Assembly: GCA_017471925.1 (NCBI GenBank)
Contig: JAFURM010000054.1
Location: 1-59,373, forward strand
Length of the DNA: 59,373 nucleotides
Source: Bacteroides sp.
GTDB lineage: Bacteria > Bacteroidota > Bacteroidia > Bacteroidales > Bacteroidaceae
Direction of reading: 5' to 3'
In this document: piece by piece, positions 35,849-44,420 of the stretch
Layout of the letters: the number at the start of each line of letters is the position of its first letter
Numbering within the stretch: the first letter of the stretch is position 1
Translations under genes and position numbers: made by a program
The notes under the pieces: generated by a model
Database searches by the model: none
Seen by the model: the letters and a program-made list of their open reading frames with translations, nothing else
What the model was told of the DNA's origin: nothing

Positions 35849-37252
35849 CTATAGGGTAAGTTCTTTCCCCTGCTTCAGCTCTTCCACGAAGCGGTCAATG
35901 CGTTGCAGTTCGCGAGGAATGTTGATACGTTGTGGGCAATGGGAATTACAGATTTTACATCCGGTGCAATGGTTGGCCTGTCGTAGCTTGGGTACATTGC
36001 GGTCATAACCGATGAGGAAGGCACGACGTGCACGGCGATAATTTTCGTCTTGCATGCTTTCTGGCACATTGCCTTCGTTCACACACTTGTTGTAGTGTAG
36101 CAGGATGGCAGGAATATCTATACCGTAGGGACAGGGCATGCAATATTTGCAGTCATTGCAGGGAATGGTGGGGTACTGGTTCATCAGGTCGGCAGTCTCA
36201 AAGAGGAATTGCTTCTCTTCTTCCGTCACCGGTTCCAGTGGAGAATAGGTGCGCAGGTTGTCCTGCAGATGTTCCATATAGGTCATACCGCTCAATACGG
36301 TCATTACGCCTTCGGGTGAACCGGCAAAACGAAAAGCCCAGGAAGCCACACTATGCTGTGGACGCTGTTGCTTCAAGCGTCCCACGATGTGGTTGGGTAC
36401 CTTGGAGAGACGACCGCCTAATAACGGTTCCATGATGGTAATGGGAATACCCCGCTTGGTCAATTCGGTGTAGAGGTAGGAAGCATCGGCACTTCCTCTT
36501 TGAGGATATGTCCAGTCCATGTAGTTCATTTGAATCATCACGAAGTCCCAGTGGATGTCATCATGCAGGGCCAGCATCTCGTCAAATACTTGCTTGCTGC
36601 CATGGAACGACCAACCCAAGTGGCGGATGCGTCCGGCTTCACGTTCCTTCTTCAGAAAATCTATCATGCCGTTGTCCACGTAGCGTTCGCGGAAATGCTT
36701 CATGCCTCCACCACCGATGGAGTGCAACAGGTAGTAGTCGATATAGTCTACCTGAAGTTCTTCAAATGACTTGCGGTACATGGCAATAGAGTTCTCGCGT
36801 GAGAAATTGGAGAAGTTGGAGAGTTTGGTGGCCACATAATAAGTGTGTCGCGGGTGACGTTTCAGGGCGATACCCGTGGCTCGCTCTGAGAATCCCTGGC
36901 AATAGACAGGCGAACTGTCAAAGTAGTTGATACCGTGAGCCAAAGCATAGTCCACCAGTTCATTGACTGCCTCCTGGTCTATCTCTTCTCCTTTACCATC
37001 GGCTTTGGGACGCATCGGCCATCGCATGCAGCCATATCCTAAAAGTGAAACCTTGTCACCATCCAGTTGGGGCCACGTGCGGCAAGTCATCTTGTCAGTA
37101 GGAATCTCGCCGGTCAGTGACGAACCGCTTTCATACTCTTGCTGCTTGTTTTGGCAACCGGTCAACGCAGCTACTCCGGCCAATGCCCCTGCACCGGCCA
37201 TTTTCAGGAAGTCGCGGCGGTTCAGATTGTTGGGCTTATTCTTTTCTTCCAT
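35849..37252 (-). CDS. Tat-exported aldo/keto reductase with C-terminal ferredoxin domain
   Basis: The N-terminus carries a twin-arginine signal (NRRDFLKMAGAGA) and then Cys, so the protein is exported folded and may be a lipoprotein. Residues about 55-350 are an AKR TIM barrel with the usual Asp/Tyr (FDSSPVYCQG), Lys (VATKLSNF) and His (YLLHSIGG). The C-terminal part binds 4Fe-4S clusters: CNDCKYCMPCPYG and CTGCKICNSHCP. The substrate is unknown. It starts 35 bases after the stop of the NapH-like gene and probably takes electrons from that membrane protein. Confidence 0.9.
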   Translation of the reverse strand: MEEKNKPNNLNRRDFLKMAGAGALAGVAALTGCQNKQQEYESGSSLTGEIPTDKMTCRTWPQLDGDKVSLLGYGCMRWPMRPKADGKGEEIDQEAVNELVDYALAHGINYFDSSPVYCQGFSERATGIALKRHPRHTYYVATKLSNFSNFSRENSIAMYRKSFEELQVDYIDYYLLHSIGGGGMKHFRERYVDNGMIDFLKKEREAGRIRHLGWSFHGSKQVFDEMLALHDDIHWDFVMIQMNYMDWTYPQRGSADASYLYTELTKRGIPITIMEPLLGGRLSKVPNHIVGRLKQQRPQHSVASWAFRFAGSPEGVMTVLSGMTYMEHLQDNLRTYSPLEPVTEEEKQFLFETADLMNQYPTIPCNDCKYCMPCPYGIDIPAILLHYNKCVNEGNVPESMQDENYRRARRAFLIGYDRNVPKLRQANHCTGCKICNSHCPQRINIPRELQRIDRFVEELKQGKELTL

Positions 37253-37287
37253 ACGTTTCATGTCGTTTGTCGTTGGGAAATTCTTTT

Positions 37288-38793
37288 TTATACCGTCTTG
37301 TGCACCTGATGGCCTTCTACATAGATGGCACTGAAGGGACGTGAAGGACAGAGGTTCTCACAAGCACCACATCCGATGCACCGCTCTTCGTTCACGGCAG
37401 GGAACTTGATGCTTTTCGGATTGGCTGGGTCTGAGGGTACCATTTCGATGGCTCCGGCCGGACAGTGACGGGCACAATTGCCACACTCCACTTCGTCAGT
37501 TACGCAAATGCAGTTCTCTTTTTGCCACACGGCATGTCCCACCTGTATAGACGACTTTTCTTCTACCGTCAAGGGGAGGATGGCTCCTGCCGGACATACT
37601 TCCGAACACTTGGTACATTCCGGACGACAATAGCCGCGTTCATAGGAGGCTTCGGGTTGCATCAGATGCTGCAGGTCGGTAGAAGGACGCAACACATCGT
37701 TGGGACATACCGATACGCAGAGCTGACAGGCTGTGCAATGCTGTGCAAAATGACGCAGGCTGACAGCACCCGGTGGTTCGATGCGGGTAGAACGATGGGG
37801 CTTCTGCTTCTTCTCTATGACAGCCAGTCCGCCATCCACTTTCTTTTCCTGTGCCTTCAGGGCTGCGCCTGCTGCTGCAAGGGCGGTAGCCGTGAGGAAG
37901 GCACGTCGTCCGTCGTTCACCTCCTGCTTGTCAGGAGTATTTTCTGTTGTCGGTATGCTTGCCGTGGAGAGTTTGGGACGTCGGCGGGTGTAGCTGATAG
38001 CTCCGCGTTTGCACTTCTCTATACAGTCCATGCAGACCACGCAGCGGCTGTAGTCTATCCTGTGCACCTTGGCATCAATGCACGATGCCTTGCAGTTGCG
38101 GGCACAGAGTCCGCATCCGTTGCACTTCTCCGTATCTATCACGGGCTTCATCCAGGAATATTTGGCCAGGAAGCCCAGCACGGTTCCCACAGGACAGATG
38201 GTATTGCAGTAGGTTCGTCCGCCACGCCATGCCAGGATGCTGATGAGCACCAAGGTAATTGCGGCTACAATCAGGGTGGGAAGACTGCCTATCCACACTT
38301 CCGTCTCATAGAAAGTATAGCTGTCCATTCGTTCGGCCAAATAGGCCAGTCCATTGTTGGCCCATTGATAGAGAGGAGCCAAAAGGTTGTTGGCTATGCG
38401 GCCATAAGCACTGTAAGGAGCCAACAGGGTAACAATGGAGTGCATTCCGGCCACGAGAGCCACTACAAATACCCCCAACATGCCATAGCGCAATCCGGTG
38501 AGAGCCTTCAAGTAGCGGAAACGGTTCTTCTTCCGTTTGCCAGATACCCAGGAAACAATATCCTGATACACACCGAGAGGGCAGATTACCGAACAGTAAA
38601 CGCGCCCCAGCAACAGGGTAAGCCCCAGCAAAATCAGCACTACGCCTACATTCAACGCCAATACGGCAGGCAAGAATTGCACCTTGGCCATCCATCCGAA
38701 CCACGCATGAAGTGTTCCTGTAAAGTCCAGGAACAACAGTGTGATAAAGGCAAAGAACACGATGGCCACCAATCGTCTGATACTACGTAACAT
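37288..38793 (-). CDS. NapH/MauN-like membrane polyferredoxin
   Basis: The N-terminal half has about five transmembrane helices with two CxxxCP loops (CSVICPLG, CNTICPVG), as in NapH/MauN/RdxB electron-transfer proteins. The rest holds 4Fe-4S motifs such as CNGCGLCARNC, CVVCMDCIEKC, CTACQLCVSVC, CTKCSEVC and CIGCGACENLC, with another membrane or Tat-like stretch (RRAFLTATALAAAGAAL) in the middle. It could move electrons from quinol to the exported reductase encoded next. At 501 residues it looks like a NapH-type protein fused to a ferredoxin-like part. Confidence 0.88.
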   Translation of the reverse strand: MLRSIRRLVAIVFFAFITLLFLDFTGTLHAWFGWMAKVQFLPAVLALNVGVVLILLGLTLLLGRVYCSVICPLGVYQDIVSWVSGKRKKNRFRYLKALTGLRYGMLGVFVVALVAGMHSIVTLLAPYSAYGRIANNLLAPLYQWANNGLAYLAERMDSYTFYETEVWIGSLPTLIVAAITLVLISILAWRGGRTYCNTICPVGTVLGFLAKYSWMKPVIDTEKCNGCGLCARNCKASCIDAKVHRIDYSRCVVCMDCIEKCKRGAISYTRRRPKLSTASIPTTENTPDKQEVNDGRRAFLTATALAAAGAALKAQEKKVDGGLAVIEKKQKPHRSTRIEPPGAVSLRHFAQHCTACQLCVSVCPNDVLRPSTDLQHLMQPEASYERGYCRPECTKCSEVCPAGAILPLTVEEKSSIQVGHAVWQKENCICVTDEVECGNCARHCPAGAIEMVPSDPANPKSIKFPAVNEERCIGCGACENLCPSRPFSAIYVEGHQVHKTV

Positions 38794-38838
38794 GTCTTTA
38801 AAATATGGTTGTTGTGTCGTTGGTTATTCGCTCTTGCG

Positions 38839-38846
38839 GCAAAGAT
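38839..38846 (-). promoter_or_regulatory. -7 box of the NapH-reductase operon
   Basis: TATCTTTG on the minus strand lies about 45 bases before the NapH-like start. A TTTC, one base off the -33 box, precedes it at a suitable distance. Confidence 0.5.
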
Positions 38847-38997
38847 AATTCTTTCCATTGATTTCCGAAAGTTTAATGGGTATTTTATACATTTTATCCG
38901 TGCGCATGCACACACGAATTTCCATATTGTTTAGCTAACACCATTAATTTGCATGGCAACAGTTCGTTCATATTCGCTCGTAAATTGCTCGTAATTT

Positions 38998-39627
38998 TCA
39001 TAATTTTGCGAGCGACCAAGTAGATATGCTTCCTATAGTTTTATTTTCTATTTTATTTTTTGCTTTAAGTTTACGGAGGATGTTATCAACATTGTTTTCT
39101 TTCTGTTTATCTGAAAGTTTATCAGATAATATATTCCACAGTAAATTTACTATTTCACGTTTAGTAAGTGTTCCATGATCTACTAGAGAATCCAACAAAA
39201 ACGCCTCACACTTTTTCTGATCAAGTCCCTTATGCTTTGAATACTCGACCTTCTGATTTGCAGCATGAGCAACTTGTTTGGAAACATAGATATTTGGGAA
39301 ACGTCCTTCTATCAAATGCCGTTTGCGTAATATAGCTACTGCATCCGAAGGAATACTCTTACCCTTTTGAACATAATCCAACAAAACGGTGTCGGTTAAA
39401 GAAAGATTCTGATTTGACAACAACATCAAGCTATAATTTTCATCAATCACAGTACCAGGAAGAGTTAGTACAACCTCGGTATTTGTTGACTTATCATAGT
39501 CAGGCATTGACAGATAACGTTCTTTTTGACTCATGAACATTTTATGAATACCATATCCCTGGGTATCAATCGTCACGGGCAAAAACTCCAATGTACCTAT
39601 CCCTTTGCGTCCGATTCTTTGTCCTAA
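38998..39627 (-). pseudogene. C-terminal remnant of an AlbA/RecG-like ATP-binding regulator
   Basis: The open frame (209 codons without a good start) matches the end of the large putative DNA-binding/ATP-binding proteins (AlbA_2 plus HATPase_c_4, RecG-like): DTQGYGIHKMFMSQKERYL, the TLPG-x-V-I-D-E-N-Y region, LLDYVQKG, and a winged-helix tail (LTKREIVNLLWNIL). A stop at 39625-39627 precedes it, and nothing of the N-terminal half is upstream. An ORF from TTG at 39591 is formally possible but would lack the catalytic part. It marks the left edge of the decayed island. Confidence 0.75.
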
Positions 39628-39701
39628 TTAACCCTCTGCATCCTACTGCCCAGCCCCCTCCTGCATATCAGCTTATCCTCCTCACTATTATTTCGTAAAC
39701 T

Positions 39702-39785
39702 GATTCACCTGAGTGAGTCGTCTGACTCATTTTAGTGAATTGGCCGACTCACGTCAATGAGTAGGGTGACTCACGAAAGCGAATC
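39702..39785. repeat. Phased array of eight alternating GACTCAC/GTGAGTC half-sites
   Basis: Half-sites GATTCAC, GTGAGTC, GACTCA, GTGAAT, GACTCAC, ATGAGT, GACTCAC and GCGAATC follow one another in strictly alternating orientation, with centres 10.5-11.5 bases apart. All would lie on one face of the helix. The array ends about 65 bases before the dead HU-like gene and was probably its promoter-side control region. Confidence 0.7.
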
Positions 39786-39851
39786 TTTATGAAAAGTTTA
39801 CATTTTGAGGGTTGATGTATCATCTTTATAGAGCCTAATCAGATAATTGCG

Positions 39852-40079
39852 ATGGCTATACATTATGGATTCTACAAGAATCCCGACTCGAACGGAAAGA
39901 ATGAAAGACACTGTCATGCGTGAGTGCTGAACCATGGACAGGTGGGTGCAGAGTAGCTGGTGAGTGAGAGGATGAAGGGGGAAGGGTAGCGTGTCTAAAG
40001 GCGAAGTGCCGGAGATGCTGATGACGCTGGCCGATGAACTGAAAATGTATATAGGCGAGTATTTCGTTCTATTTTTGTG
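39852..40079 (+). pseudogene. HU-like DNA-binding protein, dead copy
   Basis: The frame from ATG at 39852 reads AIHYGFYKNPDSNGKNE, the typical opening of the Bacteroidales HU-like family (HU-HIG, PF18291). It then meets TGA, TAG and TAG codons, and a +1 shift is needed to continue as GEVPEMLMTLADELKMYIGE, the family's next helix. The C-terminal two thirds are lost. With at least three stops and a frameshift it cannot be functional. The surrounding 39628-40315 otherwise shows only the phased array and A/T-rich sequence. Confidence 0.8.
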
Positions 40080-40315
40080 ATGGCTAAAAATGCTATATTG
40101 TACTGCTGCATAGCTTTTTATGCCGTTTTTAATGCGATTTCCTTGCGTTTTTCTGTATCTCGCGACCATCCGGCCGCAAATATGCGATTCTCGTGGCGTT
40201 ATTTATGCGAGTGATTTGCATGGTATGGATGAAAAGTGGAGTAATCCGGAAGGAAGCCTATGGATGGGAGAGGGCGTAGTTTGGATAATCACATTTGTTG
40301 ATATTCAAACATCAG

Positions 40316-42774
40316 TTATTTCCCTCCAAACAGTTTTCCTAACACACCTAATACATTGGCTACACTTTCCTTGTTGGGGACAGTAATGTGTAGAGATGTT
40401 TCTCCTGTCTGTTCATCAACTCTTACAATGGAATCGACCAACTGCCTGGTGGCTTCGGGCGATTGCAAGGTCTTTGCCAAGCCTGTGAAGAAAGATATTC
40501 CTTGTTGGAGAAGTTCTTGCGGATGTTGTTCTTCCTTGACTTCAGCACTTCCGGCAGGGGAGACGTCTTCCATAATAGGGTCTTCAAATGGAAGCATCGG
40601 GTCTTGTCGCTCCATTGAGGCGATATCTTTCGAAGCAGAAGGTTCATTGGAAGTCACCACTTCTTCTGCCTCATCCGTAGAGATATCCGTAGTCTTCTGT
40701 GAGCTCTCTTCCAATGGTTCTACCACCTCCTTAATGGAATCCATAATCTTGTCGAGCTTGCTGTCCTCCAAGAAGATGGAGTCGGCACCGTTGTCAAGGA
40801 TGCCTTCAAACAGGGAGGACTTGAAGTTGAGGGTGCTGAGCATCCGTTCCTCAATGGTTTGGCTGGCCACCATGTTGATGACCTGGATGTTACGCTGCTG
40901 GCCAATGCGGTAGATGCGGGCGATACGTTGTTCCAATACCGCCGGATTCCACGGCAGGTCTATATTGATAAGGATGGAGGCTACCTGCAGGTTCAAGCCT
41001 GTACTGCCAGCATCGTCGAGATAAACACACGGCTTTCAGGATTTTCCGTGAAGTGTTGCATCAGGTCTTTCCGTTTTTCGGACGGCACGCCGCCATGAAG
41101 ATACTCATATTGCACGCCCATCTTTTCCAGTTCCGTTGCAATCAGGCGTGCCATCCGTTCCCATTGACTGAAGATGACCACTTTCTCGTCACCGCTGTCA
41201 AACACGTTGCGGAGGATGTTTATCGTTTCTTCTACCTTGGTGTCGTAACGGCTCTTTTGGTCAAGAATATAGGTACTGTCGCACACCATTCTCATCTGGC
41301 TCAAGAAAAGCAGCAGACGCTTGCGGTCTTTCTCGCTCAAAAAGCGGTTGCGACTCCATTTCTGTACCAACTGGCCCACTTGCACCTGACATTCATCGTG
41401 CATCTCCCGTTGTTCTTTGGTCATCGGCACAAAGAGTATCTTGTCCTGACGCTGGGGAAGTTGCAAAGCCACATCTCGTTTCCGGCGACGGATAAGTACG
41501 GACTTCAACCGTTCTCCCACTTCATTCAGGTTCTTATAGGCTATGACCTTTCCCGTTTCGTTGGTCACTACTGTCCGGTTCATGAACTGATAATACGGTC
41601 CCAGGCAATACTGGTCCACAAATTGCATGACAGAATACAATTCTTCCAATTTGTTTTCCAAGGGTGTACCCGAAAGAACCACGGCATACTCGGCATCTAT
41701 GCGACGGGCCGACTGTGAGATTTGTGTCTTCCAATTCTTCAGGCGTTGCACTTCGTCCATAATCAGAAAGTCGGTACGGAGGGAACGGAGAATCTTAATG
41801 TCGTTACTCATGCTGTTGTATGAAACGATTTTGTAGAACTCTTCCGAGTCATACAACCGCTTTCTTGTCAGATGATTACCTTCAATTACAAGGGCGGAAG
41901 AATCCGTAAATCTCTCTATTTCTTTCTTCCACTGATACTTCAGGGAAGTGGGACAGACTATCAGTACCGATCCTATCAACTTATGCTTCTTCATCAGTTC
42001 GGCAGTGCCGATGGCTTGAAGGGTCTTTCCCAATCCCATTTCATCGGCAATAATGGACTTTCCGGCCTGAAAGGCAAAGCGTATGCCTTTCTTTTGATAG
42101 GGGTATAGGGGTGCTTTCAATAAGGAATCGAGTTGGGCATCGGAGATTGAATGTAACAGACTTTTCCGATAAACATAATCTCGTTGGTCTGCAAGAAAAT
42201 TGTAAGCATCCGCATACCAACGGAATGTATTGTCTATGCGTAATGCCTCTTTTATGAAGTCAAAAATATAATCCGCAGCTTCCGGACGCATCACGCCATC
42301 ATCTGTGAAATATGATTTAGCCAACTTTCGGAATTCTTCCTCATGGTCGGTTCCGATGCGAAGGCAGACCTTCCTCTCTCCCCGATAAGACAAATACATG
42401 GAGGTATAGGCAGGACGTTCCCTATGAATCTGTTTGTGTTTCTCCTCTATCCATCCTTTTATGGCTTCTATGTGTTTGCAAGTCCCTAATCTGCTGGTCT
42501 TAAAGTCCAGACATGAACAGTAGTTCCAAGGGCTCTCTTCACCACGGAACACCACACGATATTCGCTTCGAGTCGTAGGATTCAATACGTTATAATAACC
42601 GGACGCATCCACTGCGCTGTTTTCAGATATGGCAAATGTCTCCTTGATTGCGGCCTGCCGACGCAAAGCTATCTGTCACTGTTCCAATGTCATATTGTCC
42701 GGCTTATAATGATAGGACACCTTGGAAGTCTGCTTCCCCTTTTTCTGTCCTTGGGATTTTTCGGTCTTTTTCAT
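40316..42774 (-). pseudogene. SWIM zinc finger-SNF2 helicase, broken by a stop and a frameshift
   Basis: The restored protein would start at 42774 (MKKTEKSQGQKKGKQ). Codon 33 is TGA at 42676-42678, where the context LEQ-x-QIALRRQ suggests a former Trp. A SWIM finger follows (CSCLDFKTSRLGTCKH), then SNF2 motifs: DEMGLGKTLQA, MDEVQRLKN, LSGTPLENKLEE. In motif V one base is lost near 41008: one frame ends RVFISTMLAVQA and the other resumes TGLNLQVASILIN, then motif VI QRIARIYRIGQQ. The C-terminal 150 residues are Glu/Ser-rich. Two open pieces remain (40993-42666 and 40316-40996). Confidence 0.85.
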
Positions 42775-42963
42775 CAATCTGTTCTTTGTATTCTTGCATT
42801 GCACAACTTGTCTACAAAGTTCGTGGAATTTTCAGAGATATGCAAGCAATTCTTTTACTTGAGTAAAGACTTAATCAGAATTTAAAGCCGATACTTCGAC
42901 TGACACTGTTGCATAACACCATTACCTTACTTTATTCCTTATTCGACAAAATCACCCCCAGGG

Positions 42964-42996
42964 TTGCTTCTTAATCAACGAAATTGTCTAATTTTG
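42964..42996 (+). promoter_or_regulatory. Probable promoter of the PGN_0703-type nuclease gene
   Basis: TTG (42964-42966), a 22-base spacer and TAATTTTG (42989-42996) resemble the Bacteroides promoter; the spacer is slightly long. The rest of 42775-43059 shows nothing else I can name. Confidence 0.45.
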
Positions 42997-43059
42997 CATT
43001 AGGAATAAAATCAAAACGGACTCTTAGAGTGATTTTTAGACATTTTCTGGTTTTTCTAT

Positions 43060-44025
43060 ATGAAAGATATATTAGGTGAAGAATACAAAGGAGATGCTGC
43101 GTTTGTTGCAGCGTGCCGAAAATTGCAGTCAATCTATCGCGTTGATATTGGAGAAGAAATCCGTCCATATGAAGACAGGAATGGTCAACTGCATTATTAT
43201 GGCAACTATATCAACGATGGGGAGAAACCTAATGGGGAATGTTGGAAGAATTTCCTGACTGAATATGCTTTCAACTATGCCATATACAGAGTGGCGCACA
43301 AGAAGAAATATGAAACCATTGAAAAGGACAGACTCTTTAACAACCTGCTTTCCAGCCAACCGATGGCATTCAACCTGTTCTGTCCATTGAGACAAATGCT
43401 TGAGGAATCGCAAGAGTCTGCGACAAAGGTCATAAAGGCTGCCTTGCCCAAGCATCCGATACACAAGGTGACAGCTGTCGACTTGGAATTTATCCCTGAA
43501 AACTACAAAGATTTGTCGGGCGACAGGAGTGCAATGGATGCAATCATAAGATTTGAAGATGAAGCGGGTAGGAAAGGATTTGTTGCTATCGAAACCAAAT
43601 ACTCCGAGAATCTTGGTACTAATGTGGCTTATGACAAGGATGAAGATGGCAACAAGAAACCTCGTGCACAAAGTATTAAGGCAGTGAGGGAACTCCAATG
43701 TTTTGAGCCCGATGTGGAAGAACGGATCATTGCCGGCAAAATAGGATTGACACAAATCTATCGGAATTTTCTGCTGGGCGAAATGTATGGACTTAAAGAA
43801 GGGCTGCTGTCATATTCCATTATTCTTGCTCCCGGCAGGCATCCTTCAACTCAGGGAGAACTTGACTCTTTGAGAGATAGGTTGCGCGAAGAATACAAGA
43901 ATAAGGTTGAAAAAATCAATCTTGAAGATTTTGTGGAGAAAATAATCCGTGTTTCTCCGAAAGAATATGCAACTATCTTTGAACGCTTCAAGGATAGGTA
44001 TCTGAATTTTGACAAATTGTCATGA
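43060..44025 (+). CDS. PGN_0703-family putative restriction endonuclease
   Basis: The 321-residue protein resembles the PGN_0703 family of predicted PD-(D/E)xK nucleases. A likely active site is Asp160 (DRSAMDAIIRF) followed by the E-T-K triad at 178-180 (GFVAIETKYSEN), the D...ExK arrangement of restriction-type nucleases. The remainder is charged and helical. It lies alone on the plus strand between a dead helicase and the Type III operon, in AT-rich DNA, which suggests transfer. No own methylase is adjacent. Target and role are unknown; defence is inferred from family and place. Confidence 0.75.
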   Translation: MKDILGEEYKGDAAFVAACRKLQSIYRVDIGEEIRPYEDRNGQLHYYGNYINDGEKPNGECWKNFLTEYAFNYAIYRVAHKKKYETIEKDRLFNNLLSSQPMAFNLFCPLRQMLEESQESATKVIKAALPKHPIHKVTAVDLEFIPENYKDLSGDRSAMDAIIRFEDEAGRKGFVAIETKYSENLGTNVAYDKDEDGNKKPRAQSIKAVRELQCFEPDVEERIIAGKIGLTQIYRNFLLGEMYGLKEGLLSYSIILAPGRHPSTQGELDSLRDRLREEYKNKVEKINLEDFVEKIIRVSPKEYATIFERFKDRYLNFDKLS

Positions 44026-44161
44026 ATTAGATATACGATACTCCTACTTGGGAGAAAGATGCTTTTATTGTTGATAATTCTGCTTTCTTGCAAAGAGCTT
44101 GTTTTGGTGACTTGAATTTCGCATTATTTACATCGCTCGGAATGCCATAGGCAATCGACCC

Positions 44162-44200
44162 GTTTCTCACTGGCAATCGATCCGATTGCCAGTGAGAAAC
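44162..44200. repeat. Perfect 18-bp inverted repeat
   Basis: GTTTCTCACTGGCAATCG and its exact reverse complement are separated by three bases. A partial extra copy of GGCAATCGAyCCG lies just to the left (44150-44162). It sits in the 395-bp gap between the convergent nuclease and Res genes and may serve as a two-way terminator, although no long T-run follows. Confidence 0.8.
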
Positions 44201-44420
44201 TGAAAGCTTACCTTGTCGTTTTGTAACATGTTGGTTGTTAAGTTATTACGAATTTTTCGTTTTTAAAGGGAAAAGCGTACTTGTTTAAACGTTTTTTGTG
44301 GTATTGGAAGGATGCTGTGTTTGTATTTATTTAAAGCTTTGTGCTTCAAATCCATAATTTATAATTAGTCAGTCATCCGTGCCTACATTCAATATTTGCA
44401 GCCCCATATACAGACTGCTC

